Assembly (NCBI RefSeq): GCF_000014805.1
Contig: NC_008570.1
Span: 600,501 to 664,500, forward strand
Source of the DNA: Aeromonas hydrophila subsp. hydrophila ATCC 7966
Lineage (GTDB): Bacteria; Pseudomonadota; Gammaproteobacteria; Enterobacterales; Aeromonadaceae
Reading direction: 5' to 3'
Length of the DNA stretch: 64,000 nucleotides
Position numbers and translations under genes: made by a program. The notes below the pieces were generated by a model that had not been told where the DNA came from, ran no database searches, and saw only the letters and a program-made list of their open reading frames with translations. Numbering within the stretch: position 1 is the first letter of the stretch; every line of letters begins with the position of its first letter. This document shows positions 37,126-46,320 of the stretch, one piece after another.

Positions 37126-37817
37126 GTCTGTTCCTCTTCAATTACTTCAGAAAGAGCTTGCGCCAAATCGACAACAGTTTCACTCTCGGCCTCTACTGGA
37201 GACTCTCTGGTGTCGCTCGCACTTTGCGAAGAGCTATAAGCAACAACCTTATCATGAATCATACTTGGTAGCTCTTTTTGAAGCTCTTCTACAATGTTGC
37301 CTTTTAGTATATCTAGTTTTTCTGCTATTGTCGCGTGCTCAAAAGTATGAGCAACAATATCAATTAATGATTGATCTTCTGATAGCTGCGATTTGGCATC
37401 CTGACATAAATCCTTCACTTCTTGTCGACGTATTCTTATAGCGAATAAAAAACCTATAAGGGTTATTATCCCTAGGACAACAGAATACCAAGTGAGACTA
37501 CTAGAATACATATCTGAATAGGTTGCTTGCAGTTTATCTTGTGTTGATATAGCAATTTCAGATGTTTTTTTCGCCTCAGTTATATTAACTAATGAAGCTT
37601 CATACTTATCAATAAGATCATCTGTATCAGACTTTATATCTTTAATTTGCTTTTCTAATGAGATAACTCTCTCTTTTAAAATAGCATTTTCAATGTATAA
37701 CGTTCTAACTTCACCATATTGCTCGGACGTTAAGTTTTTGGTCTCTAACGCAGTAACCTGATTCTTAAGCAGGTTATTTTCCTGCTTGAGCAATAAATTC
37801 AACGTTTCGTTTGACAT
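37122..37817 (-). CDS. Membrane-anchored coiled-coil protein of unknown function
   Basis: A 231-residue protein I do not recognise. Residues 1-100 are heptad-rich and likely coiled coil (LLLKQENNLLKNQVTALE and similar). One membrane segment spans about residues 108-129. The C-terminal ~100 residues are soluble and acidic at the end (VIEEEQT). There is no signal peptide, so the N-terminal coil is probably cytoplasmic or periplasmic by topology alone. It is AT-rich like the downstream ImmA/IrrE-type gene, with which it shares an ATGA overlap. A sensor or anchor for the peptidase is an inference. Confidence 0.7.
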   Translation of the reverse strand: MSNETLNLLLKQENNLLKNQVTALETKNLTSEQYGEVRTLYIENAILKERVISLEKQIKDIKSDTDDLIDKYEASLVNITEAKKTSEIAISTQDKLQATYSDMYSSSLTWYSVVLGIITLIGFLFAIRIRRQEVKDLCQDAKSQLSEDQSLIDIVAHTFEHATIAEKLDILKGNIVEELQKELPSMIHDKVVAYSSSQSASDTRESPVEAESETVVDLAQALSEVIEEEQT

Positions 37818-37944
37818 AACAATTAAGCATCATGATTTTTCCCGTATTCTACAAGAATAACATTAATATGAAAAGAAATTAAAAGACACATTAGTATCTA
37901 AAAATAGTTTTTAGTCTAATCACATTTTATTACTTACTCATAAC

Positions 37945-38406
37945 TCATACACTGGTATTAAGCATCCTGCCAACCCCCTCCCCCTTGCCATTGGGCAGGG
38001 TCTGTTTAAAGGCACCGAGCAGCTGGTCGAGATTGAGATTGCTGGCGCCGAGGGAATCCTTGAGGGTGTCGAGCTCGCTTTGTAGCGCATCGAGGCGGGT
38101 GCTCTGGGTGCCGTCAGCCAGCTGGGTGCGGGCGGCGTCGATGGCCTGGGGCAAGGACTGGCCTGAGTACTCCTGACCCAGGGTCTGCATCAGCGCCCCC
38201 ATGAAGTGGTTGATGGCGGGGCGGCTCTGCTCGCTGTTGGCATCCTTGACTCCCAGCCGCTGGAACAGGCTCTGCACCGTGGGGGCGAGCCGCTCTTCCT
38301 GCACGGGAGTTTCGGCCTTGGCCTGTGGCGTGCCATCGCCGAGCAGCTTGCTGCCGAGCTTGAGGGCAAGGGAGGCGAGGGGAAGCAGGGTGCTGATGGC
38401 GATCAT
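37945..38406 (-). CDS. Hypothetical protein
   Basis: A 153-residue protein of unrecognised family. It starts MIAISTLLPLASLALKLGSKL, a hydrophobic or amphipathic stretch, followed by a soluble region with a heptad-like helix (LDALQSELDTLKDSLGA) and NLDQLLGAFKQTLPNGKG at the end. Codon use is GC-rich like the core genome, unlike the AT-rich operon just downstream. AGAGTGACATC precedes the ATG. Function unknown. Confidence 0.6.
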   Translation of the reverse strand: MIAISTLLPLASLALKLGSKLLGDGTPQAKAETPVQEERLAPTVQSLFQRLGVKDANSEQSRPAINHFMGALMQTLGQEYSGQSLPQAIDAARTQLADGTQSTRLDALQSELDTLKDSLGASNLNLDQLLGAFKQTLPNGKGEGVGRMLNTSV

Positions 38407-38551
38407 GATGTCACTCTCCGTACGACTGATGTCATGACGGAGCAGGGAATGGGCCAGCTTGGCGAAAATTCAGACTGAAAATGGCAGGGGACTGATCCTG
38501 CTGTGAATTTAGTTTTTGCCTGGCAGGAGGCGGGTGAGTGCGGGAGGGAAC

Positions 38552-38594
38552 GGCGGCAAACCCTTGCAGCCCGGGGGCTGGCCGGTTTGCCGCC
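38552..38594 (-). terminator. Long stem-loop downstream of the small membrane gene
   Basis: An 11-bp inverted repeat (38552-38562 with 38584-38594) encloses a further GC-rich hairpin. It lies just after the stop of the 70-residue gene on the minus strand, without a T-run. Confidence 0.45.
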
Positions 38595-38606
38595 CGGCTT
38601 GCCGGA

Positions 38607-38819
38607 TCAGAGCTCCTTGAATGGGCGGCGCTTCTCCTCCTCGATGACGATGGCCTCCAGATTGGCGATGCGCTCCTGCAGCTGGTTGATGAGCACGTCC
38701 TGTTTGCCGAGGCGGTCGGTGATGCGAATATCCCCCAGCTGGTAGCGGGCCCGCTTGCTGAGAAAGCCGAACAGTGCGCTGATGAAGACGATCAGCACGA
38801 TACCGGTCCACATGGTCAT
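38607..38819 (-). CDS. Small membrane coiled-coil protein (PspB-like layout)
   Basis: A 70-residue protein: MTMWTGIVLIVFISALFGFL forms one membrane segment, followed by a basic stretch and a helix with LINQLQERIANLEAIVIEEE. This layout recalls the phage-shock protein PspB, though pspA and pspC are not adjacent, so a Psp role is not assumed. The start at 38819 follows AAGGAGTCACTC; the frame is open 20 codons further without a ribosome site. Confidence 0.65.
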   Translation of the reverse strand: MTMWTGIVLIVFISALFGFLSKRARYQLGDIRITDRLGKQDVLINQLQERIANLEAIVIEEEKRRPFKEL

Positions 38820-38927
38820 GAGTGACTCCTTGCCGATGAACAAACGAGAAAACAGCCTGCTTGCCTTCTGTTGTCTCATACCCGATTGCCGGCTGCAATG
38901 GCCGACAATCGGGCACTGCGACCCGCG

Positions 38928-39269
38928 TCAGATCGTCTGCCAGAGCGGGCGGCCGAGCCAGAGCCCCCACAGGGTGAGGTGCAGCAGCACGATGAACCAG
39001 AACACCCTGCGATAGCTCCCCTTCTGGGTCTTGTGACGCAACCAGTGGCGGGCCACCAGGGCACCTGGCCAGCCGCCGAACAGCTCCAGCAGGTGGAGCC
39101 GGGATTCGGGGATGCGCCAGCCACCGCGAATGGCCTGGCGCTTGTCGTGGGCGTAGGCCAGCACCGTCAGCAGGCTCATGGTGGTGACGATGGCGAGCGG
39201 CCACCAGTTGGCATCGGCCAGGCCGAGCCAGGCGGTCCACAGCAGGGGAAGCAGGGCGAGCCAGATCAC
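38928..39269 (-). CDS. DUF1294 family membrane protein
   Basis: A 113-residue inner-membrane protein with about three to four hydrophobic segments. The middle carries the DUF1294 signature: AYAHDKRQAIRGGWRIPE, then LHLLELFGGWPGALVARHWL and HKTQKGSYRRVFW. Function of the family is unknown; in some proteins this domain is fused to a cold-shock domain, which is absent here. Its start overlaps the stop of the upstream acetyltransferase gene (ATGA). Confidence 0.85.
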   Translation of the reverse strand: MIWLALLPLLWTAWLGLADANWWPLAIVTTMSLLTVLAYAHDKRQAIRGGWRIPESRLHLLELFGGWPGALVARHWLRHKTQKGSYRRVFWFIVLLHLTLWGLWLGRPLWQTI

Positions 39270-39856
39270 AGGGCCAGCTCCCAGCCACGGGGGGCGTCCG
39301 GGCTCAGGCTGCGGATCACGCGCGCCGGGTTGCCCACCGCCACCGAGTCGGCCGGAATGTCGCGGGTGATCACGGCGCCGGCACCTATGATGGAGCGCGG
39401 CCCTATGGTGACGCCGGGGCAGATGATGGCGCCGCCGCCAATCCAGCAGTCATCGCCGATCCGCACCGGCTTGTTGTAGGCGGTCCAGTTGCGTCGCTCC
39501 AGATAGTCCATGGTGTGGGTGGCGGTGTAGATCTGCACGTTGGGGGCCAGCAGCACATGGCTGCCGATGTGCACCTCGCCCACGTCGAGAATGGTGATGT
39601 TGAAGTTGAAGAAGGTCTTTTCGCCGATGTGGATGTTGCGGCCGAATTCGCAGGTGAAGGGAGTGCTGATCCAGCAGGAGTCGGGGCAGTGGCCGAACAG
39701 CTCGCCGCACAGGCGCTGGCGCAGGGCTTCGTCACCGGCCGGGGAGGCGTTGAGTTGTGCCAGCAGCGCCTGACCACGGATCCGGTCGTTCGCTATCTCC
39801 TCGCTCTGGCTGTCCAGGGCGCCGCCCGCCAGTACCTTGTCCCAATCGCTTGCCAT
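39266..39856 (-). CDS. maa: Sugar O-acetyltransferase (maltose acetyltransferase / NodL type)
   Basis: A 196-residue left-handed beta-helix acetyltransferase using acetyl-CoA. The hexapeptide repeats are clear from about residue 70 to 180: GRNIHIGEKTFFNFNITILD, VHIGSHVLLAPNVQIYTATH with the catalytic His, and IGDDCWIGGGAIICPGVTIG. The N-terminal Mac domain is present. The ATG at 39856 follows AGAGGAGCTGTAGC. Likely acceptors are glucose or maltose-type sugars; the true substrate is not known. Confidence 0.85.
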   Translation of the reverse strand: MASDWDKVLAGGALDSQSEEIANDRIRGQALLAQLNASPAGDEALRQRLCGELFGHCPDSCWISTPFTCEFGRNIHIGEKTFFNFNITILDVGEVHIGSHVLLAPNVQIYTATHTMDYLERRNWTAYNKPVRIGDDCWIGGGAIICPGVTIGPRSIIGAGAVITRDIPADSVAVGNPARVIRSLSPDAPRGWELAL

Positions 39857-39936
39857 GCTACAGCTCCTCTCATGTGCCAAGAGGAGCCAGTATACGCGAG
39901 CACTTTGGCGGCGTCAGGCTGTCACTTGCTGCAAGC

Positions 39937-41199
39937 TCAGGTGCCGGGCCAGATCAGCGGCAGGATCAGCAGGGCCGAGACGAAGTAGGGCAGCAGCACC
40001 CGCAGCCCCAGCCGGCGACCGCCGATCCCCAGGGCCAGCAGCCCCTTCACCAGCGAGTTGACCAGCCCGGCCAGCAGGATGCCGCGGGCCGCCACCTCCA
40101 GCGCCAACTCCTTGTGGGAGAGCTGGGAGAGCGACAAGGTGATGGCGTCCACGTCGGTGATGCCGGAGACCAGCGACAGCAGGTAGACCCCGGAGTTGCC
40201 CACCTTGCTCTGCAGCAGGGTGGCCATGAAGCCGATCAGCGCCAGCAGCAGGCCGAATTTGATGGCGGTGGCGAGATCGAGCGGGTTGCTGGTCTGGGGC
40301 TGCACCGGGCCGTCGGTCAGCTCCTCGCGCTGGCGCCAGAACCAGAAGGCAAAGCCGTAGACGGTGGCTGCCAGCAGCAGCAGGGGCGCCGCCAGACGCA
40401 TCGCCAGCTCGCTGTGAATGAGCAGCACCAGCACCAGCAGCCGCAGCCACATGGTGGCTCCCGCCAGCAGGATGCCGGTGGCCAGCAGCCGCTCCAGCCC
40501 GCCCTGCTCCTTGTTGAGGCGGGCGAACTGCAGGGTGAGGGCGGTGGAGGAGGCGAGCCCCGCCAGTATGCTGGTGAGCACCAGCCCGGCGCGGGTGCCG
40601 AGCAGGCGTACCGCGAAGTGGCCGCAGAACGAGATGCCGGCGATCACTACCACCATCAGCCAGATCTTGAAGGGATTGAAGGCATCGAGTGGCCCCATCT
40701 CCTCGTTGGGCAGCACCGGCAGCAGCACCAGCGAGATGAGCAGAAAGCGCAGGGTGGCGTGAAATTCGGTCTCGCTCAGAAACAGCATCCCCTGCTGGAT
40801 CTTGCCCTTGAGCCCCATCAAGAGGGCCGCCAGCACGGCGCAGGCCACCGCCTCGCTCGGGCTCAACAGCACCGACATCAGCCCCAGCAGATAGGTGAGC
40901 AGCATGGCCACCGAGCTGGTGAGGCCGAATTCCCCCTGCCAGCGCTGGGCCAGCCAGACCGAGAGGCCGCAGCCCGTCACCACCGCCAGCAGACCGAGCA
41001 GCGGCAGCCAGGGGCCCAGGGTGGGCAGCAGCAGGGCGCAGACCCCGCCGAGCAGGCCGATGAGGCCGTAGGTGCGCATCCCGGCGATGCGCTGGTTGTC
41101 CCCCAGCTGGCGCACCTGCCAGCCCCGCTCCAGTCCGATGATGAGGCCGATGGCCAGCGACACCAGGGCGCCATTGACGGGTTCTGCATTGATCCACAT
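39937..41199 (-). CDS. MgtC/DUF4010 family inner-membrane protein
   Basis: A 420-residue protein with about 11-12 membrane segments. The N-terminal part is MgtC-like: LVSLAIGLIIGLERGWQVRQ, then AGMRTYGLIGLLGGV. The C-terminal half matches the DUF4010 layout, with SGITDVDAITLSLSQLS. Function is unknown. The ATG at 41199 follows AAGGAAG and is preferred over an open extension of 13 codons. Confidence 0.82.
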   Translation of the reverse strand: MWINAEPVNGALVSLAIGLIIGLERGWQVRQLGDNQRIAGMRTYGLIGLLGGVCALLLPTLGPWLPLLGLLAVVTGCGLSVWLAQRWQGEFGLTSSVAMLLTYLLGLMSVLLSPSEAVACAVLAALLMGLKGKIQQGMLFLSETEFHATLRFLLISLVLLPVLPNEEMGPLDAFNPFKIWLMVVVIAGISFCGHFAVRLLGTRAGLVLTSILAGLASSTALTLQFARLNKEQGGLERLLATGILLAGATMWLRLLVLVLLIHSELAMRLAAPLLLLAATVYGFAFWFWRQREELTDGPVQPQTSNPLDLATAIKFGLLLALIGFMATLLQSKVGNSGVYLLSLVSGITDVDAITLSLSQLSHKELALEVAARGILLAGLVNSLVKGLLALGIGGRRLGLRVLLPYFVSALLILPLIWPGT

Positions 41200-41324
41200 A
41201 ACGACTTCCTTTTCGTCATCTGCCTGCCTTGTTTCCATGATGGCACAGCCGGCACCGGGCCAGCGCGGCCTGGCTCACAGAGTGCGCGAATGGCGCCTGT
41301 GGCCTCCTGATATGAGCAAATGAG

Positions 41325-41360
41325 ATAAGCAAAGCGTTATTTCTTGGTTCTCGGCATAAC
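41325..41360 (+). promoter_or_regulatory. Candidate CysB activator site upstream of sbp
   Basis: ATAAGCAAAGCGTTATT is followed by CATAAC. The AGCAAAG(G)CGTTATT core recurs upstream of cysT at 43235-43249, and TTATT/ATAAC half-sites are typical of known CysB targets. Assigned from similarity between the two sites and pathway context. Confidence 0.4.
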
Positions 41361-41408
41361 AAGCCCGCGGCATGCTGCATTCAACCCAACGAGATATGGA
41401 GTATCCCC

Positions 41409-42410
41409 ATGAAACTGCGAATGACCGCCCTGACCCTGCTCTCCCTGCTGGCCCTCGGTCAGGCCAATGCCGCCGAGATCCGTTTGCTCAACGTCTCCTA
41501 CGATCCGACCCGCGAACTGTTCCAGGAGTTCAACGGCGCCTTCGCCAAGGAGTGGAAGGCGAAGACCGGCGACGACGTGGTGGTCAGCCAGTCCCATGGT
41601 GGCTCCGGCAAGCAGGCGCGCGCCGTGGTGGACGGGCTGGAGGCGGACGTGGTGTCGCTGGCGCTGGCCTATGACGTCGATGCAGTGGCCAAGCAGGGGC
41701 TGACCGCCGCCGACTGGCAGAGCCGGCTGGCCAACAATGCGGCGCCCTACACCTCCACCATCGTGTTCCTGGTGCGCAAGGACAATCCCAAGCAGATCAA
41801 GGACTGGGATGATCTGGTGCGCAAGGACGTGGCCATCGTCACCCCCAACCCCAAGACCTCCGGTGGGGCGCGCTGGAACTACCTGGCGGCCTGGGGCTAT
41901 GCCCTGAAGAAGAGCGGCAGCGAGGAGGGGGCCAAGCAGTTCGTCGGCGATCTCTACAAGAACGTGAAGGTGCTGGACTCCGGCGCCCGCGGTGCCACCA
42001 CCAGCTTCATCGAGCGCGGCCTCGGCGACGTGCTGCTGGCCTGGGAGAACGAAGCCCTGCTGGTACTGGGTCAGCCCGGCAACAGCGACAAGTTCGAGCT
42101 GGTGGTGCCGTCGGTCTCCATCCTGGCCGAGCCGCCGGTGGCGGTGGTGGACAAAGTGGCCAAGAAGCACGGCACCGAGGCGGTGGCCAAGGCTTACCTC
42201 GATTACCTCTACTCCGACGAGGGGCAGCGCATCATCGCCAAATATCACTATCGCCCCAGCAACCCGGCGATCCTGAAGGAGACCGCGGCCCAGTTCCCGC
42301 AACTGGCGCTGTTCACCGTCAAGGATCTGGAAGGGGATTGGGACAAGGCGCAGAAGAAGCACTTCGCCCAGGGGGCCCTGTTTGACCAGATCTACCAGCC
42401 GGGTCGCTAA
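41409..42410 (+). CDS. sbp: Sulfate ABC transporter substrate-binding protein
   Basis: A periplasmic binding protein that delivers sulfate (or thiosulfate) to the CysTWA importer. The 333-residue precursor has a signal peptide ([21 protein letters not shown], cleaved before [16 protein letters not shown]). Family motifs are visible: [21 protein letters not shown] and the Gly-Ala-Arg loop [16 protein letters not shown]. It lies upstream of cysT, separated by a hydrolase gene and a terminator. Confidence 0.93.
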   Translation: MKLRMTALTLLSLLALGQANAAEIRLLNVSYDPTRELFQEFNGAFAKEWKAKTGDDVVVSQSHGGSGKQARAVVDGLEADVVSLALAYDVDAVAKQGLTAADWQSRLANNAAPYTSTIVFLVRKDNPKQIKDWDDLVRKDVAIVTPNPKTSGGARWNYLAAWGYALKKSGSEEGAKQFVGDLYKNVKVLDSGARGATTSFIERGLGDVLLAWENEALLVLGQPGNSDKFELVVPSVSILAEPPVAVVDKVAKKHGTEAVAKAYLDYLYSDEGQRIIAKYHYRPSNPAILKETAAQFPQLALFTVKDLEGDWDKAQKKHFAQGALFDQIYQPGR

Positions 42411-42466
42411 GCGGCCGGCCATCGTCGACTTAACTGGCCCCTGTGCCAGCTGATAGGAGCACCAAG

Positions 42467-43042
42467 ATGAACAAGATCCTCCTGGTTCCCGGTCTGCACA
42501 ACAGTGGGCCGGATCACTGGCAAAGCCGCTGGCACCAATACTTCCCCCACTGGCAGCGGATGGTGGGCCTGCCGTGGGATCGGCCGGACCTCACGGTCTG
42601 GAGCGCCAAGCTGGCGAGCAAGCTGCGCAGCCGGCGCGGCCGGGCTCACCTGGTGGCTCACTCCTTCGGCGCGCTGGCGGCCATCACGGCGGCACGCCAG
42701 CAGCCCGACAAGGTGGCCTCGCTGTTCATCGTGGCCCCGGCGGATCCGGCCCGCTTCGGCTTGCCAGACGAGCTGCTGGCAGGATCGCTCAAGGTGTCGG
42801 CCCAGCTGGTTGCCAGCCGCAACGATCCCTGGATGAGCTTTGAGCGGGCCGAGTACTGGAGCCGCCAGTGGCAGGTGCCGCTGTTCGATGCCGGCGAGGT
42901 GGGCCACATCAATGCCCAGTCCGGCCACGGCGAGTGGAACCAGGGGCTCAACCTGCTCGGCACCCTCTATCGGCGGGCCGAGATGGTGGTGGAGCCGACG
43001 CCGGCGGTGTGGGAGCGACGGGCGGCCTTGAGTTTTCGCTGA
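42467..43042 (+). CDS. RBBP9/YdeN-type alpha/beta hydrolase
   Basis: A 191-residue serine hydrolase of the RBBP9/YdeN family. It starts MNKILLVPGLHNSGPDHWQS, has the nucleophile elbow AHSFGA (Ser of the triad), and the His in GEVGHINAQSGHGEWNQG. The substrate is unknown. The ATG at 42467 follows TAGGAGCACCAAG. It sits between sbp and cysTWA and shares their orientation, so co-regulation with sulfate uptake is plausible but unproven. Confidence 0.85.
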   Translation: MNKILLVPGLHNSGPDHWQSRWHQYFPHWQRMVGLPWDRPDLTVWSAKLASKLRSRRGRAHLVAHSFGALAAITAARQQPDKVASLFIVAPADPARFGLPDELLAGSLKVSAQLVASRNDPWMSFERAEYWSRQWQVPLFDAGEVGHINAQSGHGEWNQGLNLLGTLYRRAEMVVEPTPAVWERRAALSFR

Positions 43043-43150
43043 GCGGCGAGCGTTGATCACAAAGGTTTGGAACAGAGAAGGAGGGCAGGCACCCGACACC
43101 GCGACAGTCTGATTTGGATAGCTTGGTACATTGCACGACGCTCCATTTTT

Positions 43151-43182
43151 AGGTCTTTTATTTATATAAAAGACCTTTTTTT
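43151..43182 (+). terminator. Strong intrinsic terminator before cysT
   Basis: A 10-bp stem (43151-43160 with 43167-43176) with a 6-base loop and a run of seven T. It separates the sbp/hydrolase transcript from cysTWA. Confidence 0.9.
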
Positions 43183-43234
43183 CATTTTATGGCTCTAAAA
43201 GCCTTGTCCGCCGCTGTTAGACAAAAAAGTGCTT

Positions 43235-43249
43235 AGCAAAGGCGTTATT
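43235..43249 (+). promoter_or_regulatory. Candidate CysB site upstream of cysT
   Basis: AGCAAAGGCGTTATT is the counterpart of the sbp-upstream motif. It lies 73 bp before the cysT start and is followed by CATAAC near the gene. Confidence 0.4.
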
Positions 43250-43321
43250 GGTGTTTGTTGCCCCAAACAGGAATGCGCAGAATCGCTGTATCTAATGTTT
43301 TTCATAACAAACGGATGCGTT

Positions 43322-44161
43322 ATGCGATTTGGTTCTTACTCCGTGCTGCCGGGCTTCGGCCCGACCCTCGGCTTCAGCCTGCTCTATCTGGGCGTGCTGG
43401 TGCTGCTGCCGCTCTCGGCGCTGGTGCTGTTCGCGGTGAACAATCTGACCCTGGCCGAGTTCTGGCAGGTGATAGGTTCGCCGCGGGTGCTCGCCTCTTT
43501 TCGTCTGAGCTTCGGGGCTGCCCTGGTGGCGGCGCTGCTCAACGCCCTGTTCGGCCTGATCCTGGCCTGGGTGCTGGTGCGCTACACCTTCCCCGGCCGT
43601 CGACTGGTGGATGCCCTGATCGATCTGCCGTTCGCCATGCCCACCGCCGTCTCCGGCATCGCCCTGTGCGCCATCTTCGCCCCCAACGGCTGGATCGGGC
43701 AGTGGGTTGCCCCGTTTGGCATCGAGCTCGCCTACAACCCCATCGGGGTGGTGATTGCACTCACCTTCATCGGGCTGCCGTTCGTGGTGCGCACCCTGCA
43801 GCCGGTGCTGCGGGAAGCCGAGACCGAGCAGGAGGAGGCCGCCGCCAGCCTGGGCGCCGATCGTTGGCAGACCTTCATCCGGGTGCTGTGGCCGACCCTG
43901 GTGCCGGCCCTGCTGACCGGCTTTGCCCTGGCCTTCGCGCGGGCGGTGGGGGAGTACGGCTCCGTCATCTTCATCGCCGGCAACCTGCCGATGGTGTCGG
44001 AGATCGCACCGCTGATGATCATGAGCCACCTGGAGGAGTACGACTACGCCGGCGCCTCCGCCATCGCCGTGGTCATGCTGCTGATCTCTTTCATTTTGTT
44101 ACTGCTTATCAACAAGTTGCAGGCCTGGAGCTGGGCCCGCATCGGAGGGAGCCGGATATGA
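43322..44161 (+). CDS. cysT: Sulfate ABC transporter permease CysT
   Basis: One of two inner-membrane permeases of the sulfate/thiosulfate importer. The 279-residue product has about six membrane segments and the ABC permease EAA loop ([20 protein letters not shown]). The ATG at 43322 gives [20 protein letters not shown], close to known CysT N-termini; the open frame extends 31 codons upstream with no family match. Its TGA overlaps the cysW ATG. Confidence 0.93.
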   Translation: MRFGSYSVLPGFGPTLGFSLLYLGVLVLLPLSALVLFAVNNLTLAEFWQVIGSPRVLASFRLSFGAALVAALLNALFGLILAWVLVRYTFPGRRLVDALIDLPFAMPTAVSGIALCAIFAPNGWIGQWVAPFGIELAYNPIGVVIALTFIGLPFVVRTLQPVLREAETEQEEAAASLGADRWQTFIRVLWPTLVPALLTGFALAFARAVGEYGSVIFIAGNLPMVSEIAPLMIMSHLEEYDYAGASAIAVVMLLISFILLLLINKLQAWSWARIGGSRI

Positions 44162-45054
44162 ATGCATCCAACGCAAGCCTGGCGCTGGCCACGGGCGAGG
44201 CGGCGCCGACCACTTCGGTGCGCCAGCCACCCGTCATCCGCGAGCCGGTCTGGGTCAAGTGGCTGCTGATCACGGTCGGCCTCGGCTGGTTTGCCGCCCT
44301 GCTGCTGCTGCCGCTGGCCACCGTCTTCATCCAGGCGCTGAGCCCTGGCTTGACCTTCTTCTGGCACGCCATCAGCGAGCCGGACGCCCTCAGTGCCCTC
44401 GGCCTCACCGCCCTGGTGACCCTCTGCTCGGTGCCCCTCAACCTGCTGTTCGGGGTCGCCGCGGCCTGGGCCATCGCCCGTTTCCGCTTCCCGGGCCGGC
44501 AGCTGCTCATCACCATCATCGATCTGCCGTTCTCCGTGTCGCCGGTGATCGCGGGGCTGATGTTCGTGCTGATGTTCGGTAGCCGCGGCTGGTTCGGCGA
44601 ATGGCTGAGCGAGCACGACATCAAGGTGATCTTCGCCACCCCCGGCATCATCCTGGCCACCACCTTCATCACGGTGCCCTTCGTGGTGCGCGAGCTGCTG
44701 CCCCAGATGGAGGCGCGCGGCCCGGAAGAGGAAGAGGCGGCCATCATGCTGGGAGCGAGCGGCCTGCAGATGTTCTGGCGGGTCACCCTGCCCGGCATTC
44801 GCTGGAGCCTGATGTACGGCCTGCTGCTCTGTACCGCCCGCGCGGTCGGGGAGTTCGGCGCCGTGTCGGTGGTATCCGGCCACATTCGCGGCCAGACCAA
44901 CACCCTGCCGCTGCACATCGAGATCCTCTACAACGAGTACCAGACCGGCGCCGCCTTCGCGGTGGCCAGCCTGTTGGCCCTGTTCGGGATCTTCACCCTG
45001 CTGGGGGAAACCCTGCTGGCCCGGCTGCGTGCCCAGCCCACTCACTCTCACTGA
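44158..45054 (+). CDS. cysW: Sulfate ABC transporter permease CysW
   Basis: The second permease of the importer. The 298-residue product has a ~35-residue cytoplasmic N-terminus, six membrane segments, and the EAA loop [40 protein letters not shown] and [20 protein letters not shown] are typical of CysW. The ATG lies in the cysT stop (ATGA). The same frame is open ~900 bp upstream through cysT, which is a shadow. Confidence 0.93.
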   Translation: MNASNASLALATGEAAPTTSVRQPPVIREPVWVKWLLITVGLGWFAALLLLPLATVFIQALSPGLTFFWHAISEPDALSALGLTALVTLCSVPLNLLFGVAAAWAIARFRFPGRQLLITIIDLPFSVSPVIAGLMFVLMFGSRGWFGEWLSEHDIKVIFATPGIILATTFITVPFVVRELLPQMEARGPEEEEAAIMLGASGLQMFWRVTLPGIRWSLMYGLLLCTARAVGEFGAVSVVSGHIRGQTNTLPLHIEILYNEYQTGAAFAVASLLALFGIFTLLGETLLARLRAQPTHSH

Positions 45055-45076
45055 TCACCGAATTCAAGAGGCTGCC

Positions 45077-46144
45077 ATGAGCATTCAGGTACAAGGACTC
45101 AACAAGCATTTCAACCAGTACGCGGCGCTGGCCGACATCAACCTCGACTTTCACGATGGTGAGCTGGTGGCGCTGCTCGGCCCCTCTGGCTGCGGCAAGA
45201 CCACCTTGCTGCGGATCATCGCCGGGCTGGAGCAGGCCGACAGCGGCAGCGTGATCATCCGCGGCGAGGATGCCTCGGATCTGCACGTGCGCGAGCGCAA
45301 CGTCGGCTTCGTGTTCCAGCACTACGCCCTGTTTCGTCACATGACGGTGTTCGAAAACGTGGCGTTTGGCCTGCGGGTCAAGCCGCGCAGCGAGCGACCG
45401 GCCGAGGCGGCGATCCGCGCCCGGGTCAAGGAGCTGCTGGATCTGGTGCAGCTCAGCCACGTGGCCGCGCGCTACCCGACCCAGCTTTCCGGCGGTCAAC
45501 GTCAGCGGGTCGCGCTGGCCCGCGCGCTGGCGGTGCAGCCCAAGGTGCTGCTGCTGGATGAGCCCTTCGGCGCCCTCGACGCCCAGGTGCGCAAGGAGCT
45601 GCGCCGCTGGCTGCGGGAGCTGCACGACGAGCTGCACGTCACCAGCCTGTTCGTCACCCACGATCAGGAGGAGGCGCTGGAGGTGGCGGATCGGGTGGTG
45701 CTGATGAACGCCGGCAAGGTCGAGCAGATCGGCACCCCGGCCGAGGTCTACGACCAGCCCGCCAGCTCCTTCGTGCACAGCTTCCTCGGCAGCGTGAACC
45801 TGTTTCGCGGCCGGGTGGCCGGGCAGGGGCTCGGCATCGGCGAGCAGCTGCTGGGCGGGCCCATCAGCTCCCAGCTGGCGGAGGGCAGCGCCGCCGTCGC
45901 CTATGTGCGTCCCCACGAGCTGGAGATACTGCCAGCGGATGCGCCGGGTGGCATCAGCGCCACCATCACCCGCCTGCTACCCATGGGGCCACGCATCCGG
46001 GTGGAACTGCGTGGCAATGGGGATACAAACGGTGCACACTTCGAAGCCGAGCTGAGCAAGGAGGCGGCCCGCGCCTTCAGCCCGGGCCAGGGGGTGCGGC
46101 TGGTGGCCAAACAGGCCCAGCTTTACCCGGATTACCAGATTTGA
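45077..46144 (+). CDS. cysA: Sulfate/thiosulfate ABC transporter ATPase CysA
   Basis: The ATP-hydrolysing subunit. The 355-residue product has Walker [10 protein letters not shown], the ABC signature [15 protein letters not shown], Walker [14 protein letters not shown] and the switch His in [10 protein letters not shown]. The C-terminal ~110 residues form the regulatory OB-type domain ([11 protein letters not shown]). It follows cysW after 22 bp. Confidence 0.95.
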   Translation: MSIQVQGLNKHFNQYAALADINLDFHDGELVALLGPSGCGKTTLLRIIAGLEQADSGSVIIRGEDASDLHVRERNVGFVFQHYALFRHMTVFENVAFGLRVKPRSERPAEAAIRARVKELLDLVQLSHVAARYPTQLSGGQRQRVALARALAVQPKVLLLDEPFGALDAQVRKELRRWLRELHDELHVTSLFVTHDQEEALEVADRVVLMNAGKVEQIGTPAEVYDQPASSFVHSFLGSVNLFRGRVAGQGLGIGEQLLGGPISSQLAEGSAAVAYVRPHELEILPADAPGGISATITRLLPMGPRIRVELRGNGDTNGAHFEAELSKEAARAFSPGQGVRLVAKQAQLYPDYQI

Positions 46145-46320
46145 GGGGCAGGCCCCTGGCGGGCCGCGCAGGCAAGCAGCGTGACCATGGCGGGGTCTGC
46201 CCGCCTGGGGTACAACAGGGTCAGTATGGCGCTCAGAGTTCAGGCTCTAGCGGCCAGACAAGATAACAACAAGGCGGCGGGGAAGGCCCCGACCGGCCGG
46301 TCAGCGCAGGAGGCGATGAC

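Noticed and set aside
39757..41310. 517-codon plus-strand frame opposite the DUF4010 gene
   Set aside because: Extremely Gln/Gly/His-rich translation, no ribosome site, and the opposite strand encodes a coherent membrane protein.
43255..44157. 300-codon upstream extension of cysW
   Set aside because: It overlaps cysT in another frame and has Arg/Gly-rich shadow composition; CysW length is normal from the ATG at 44158.
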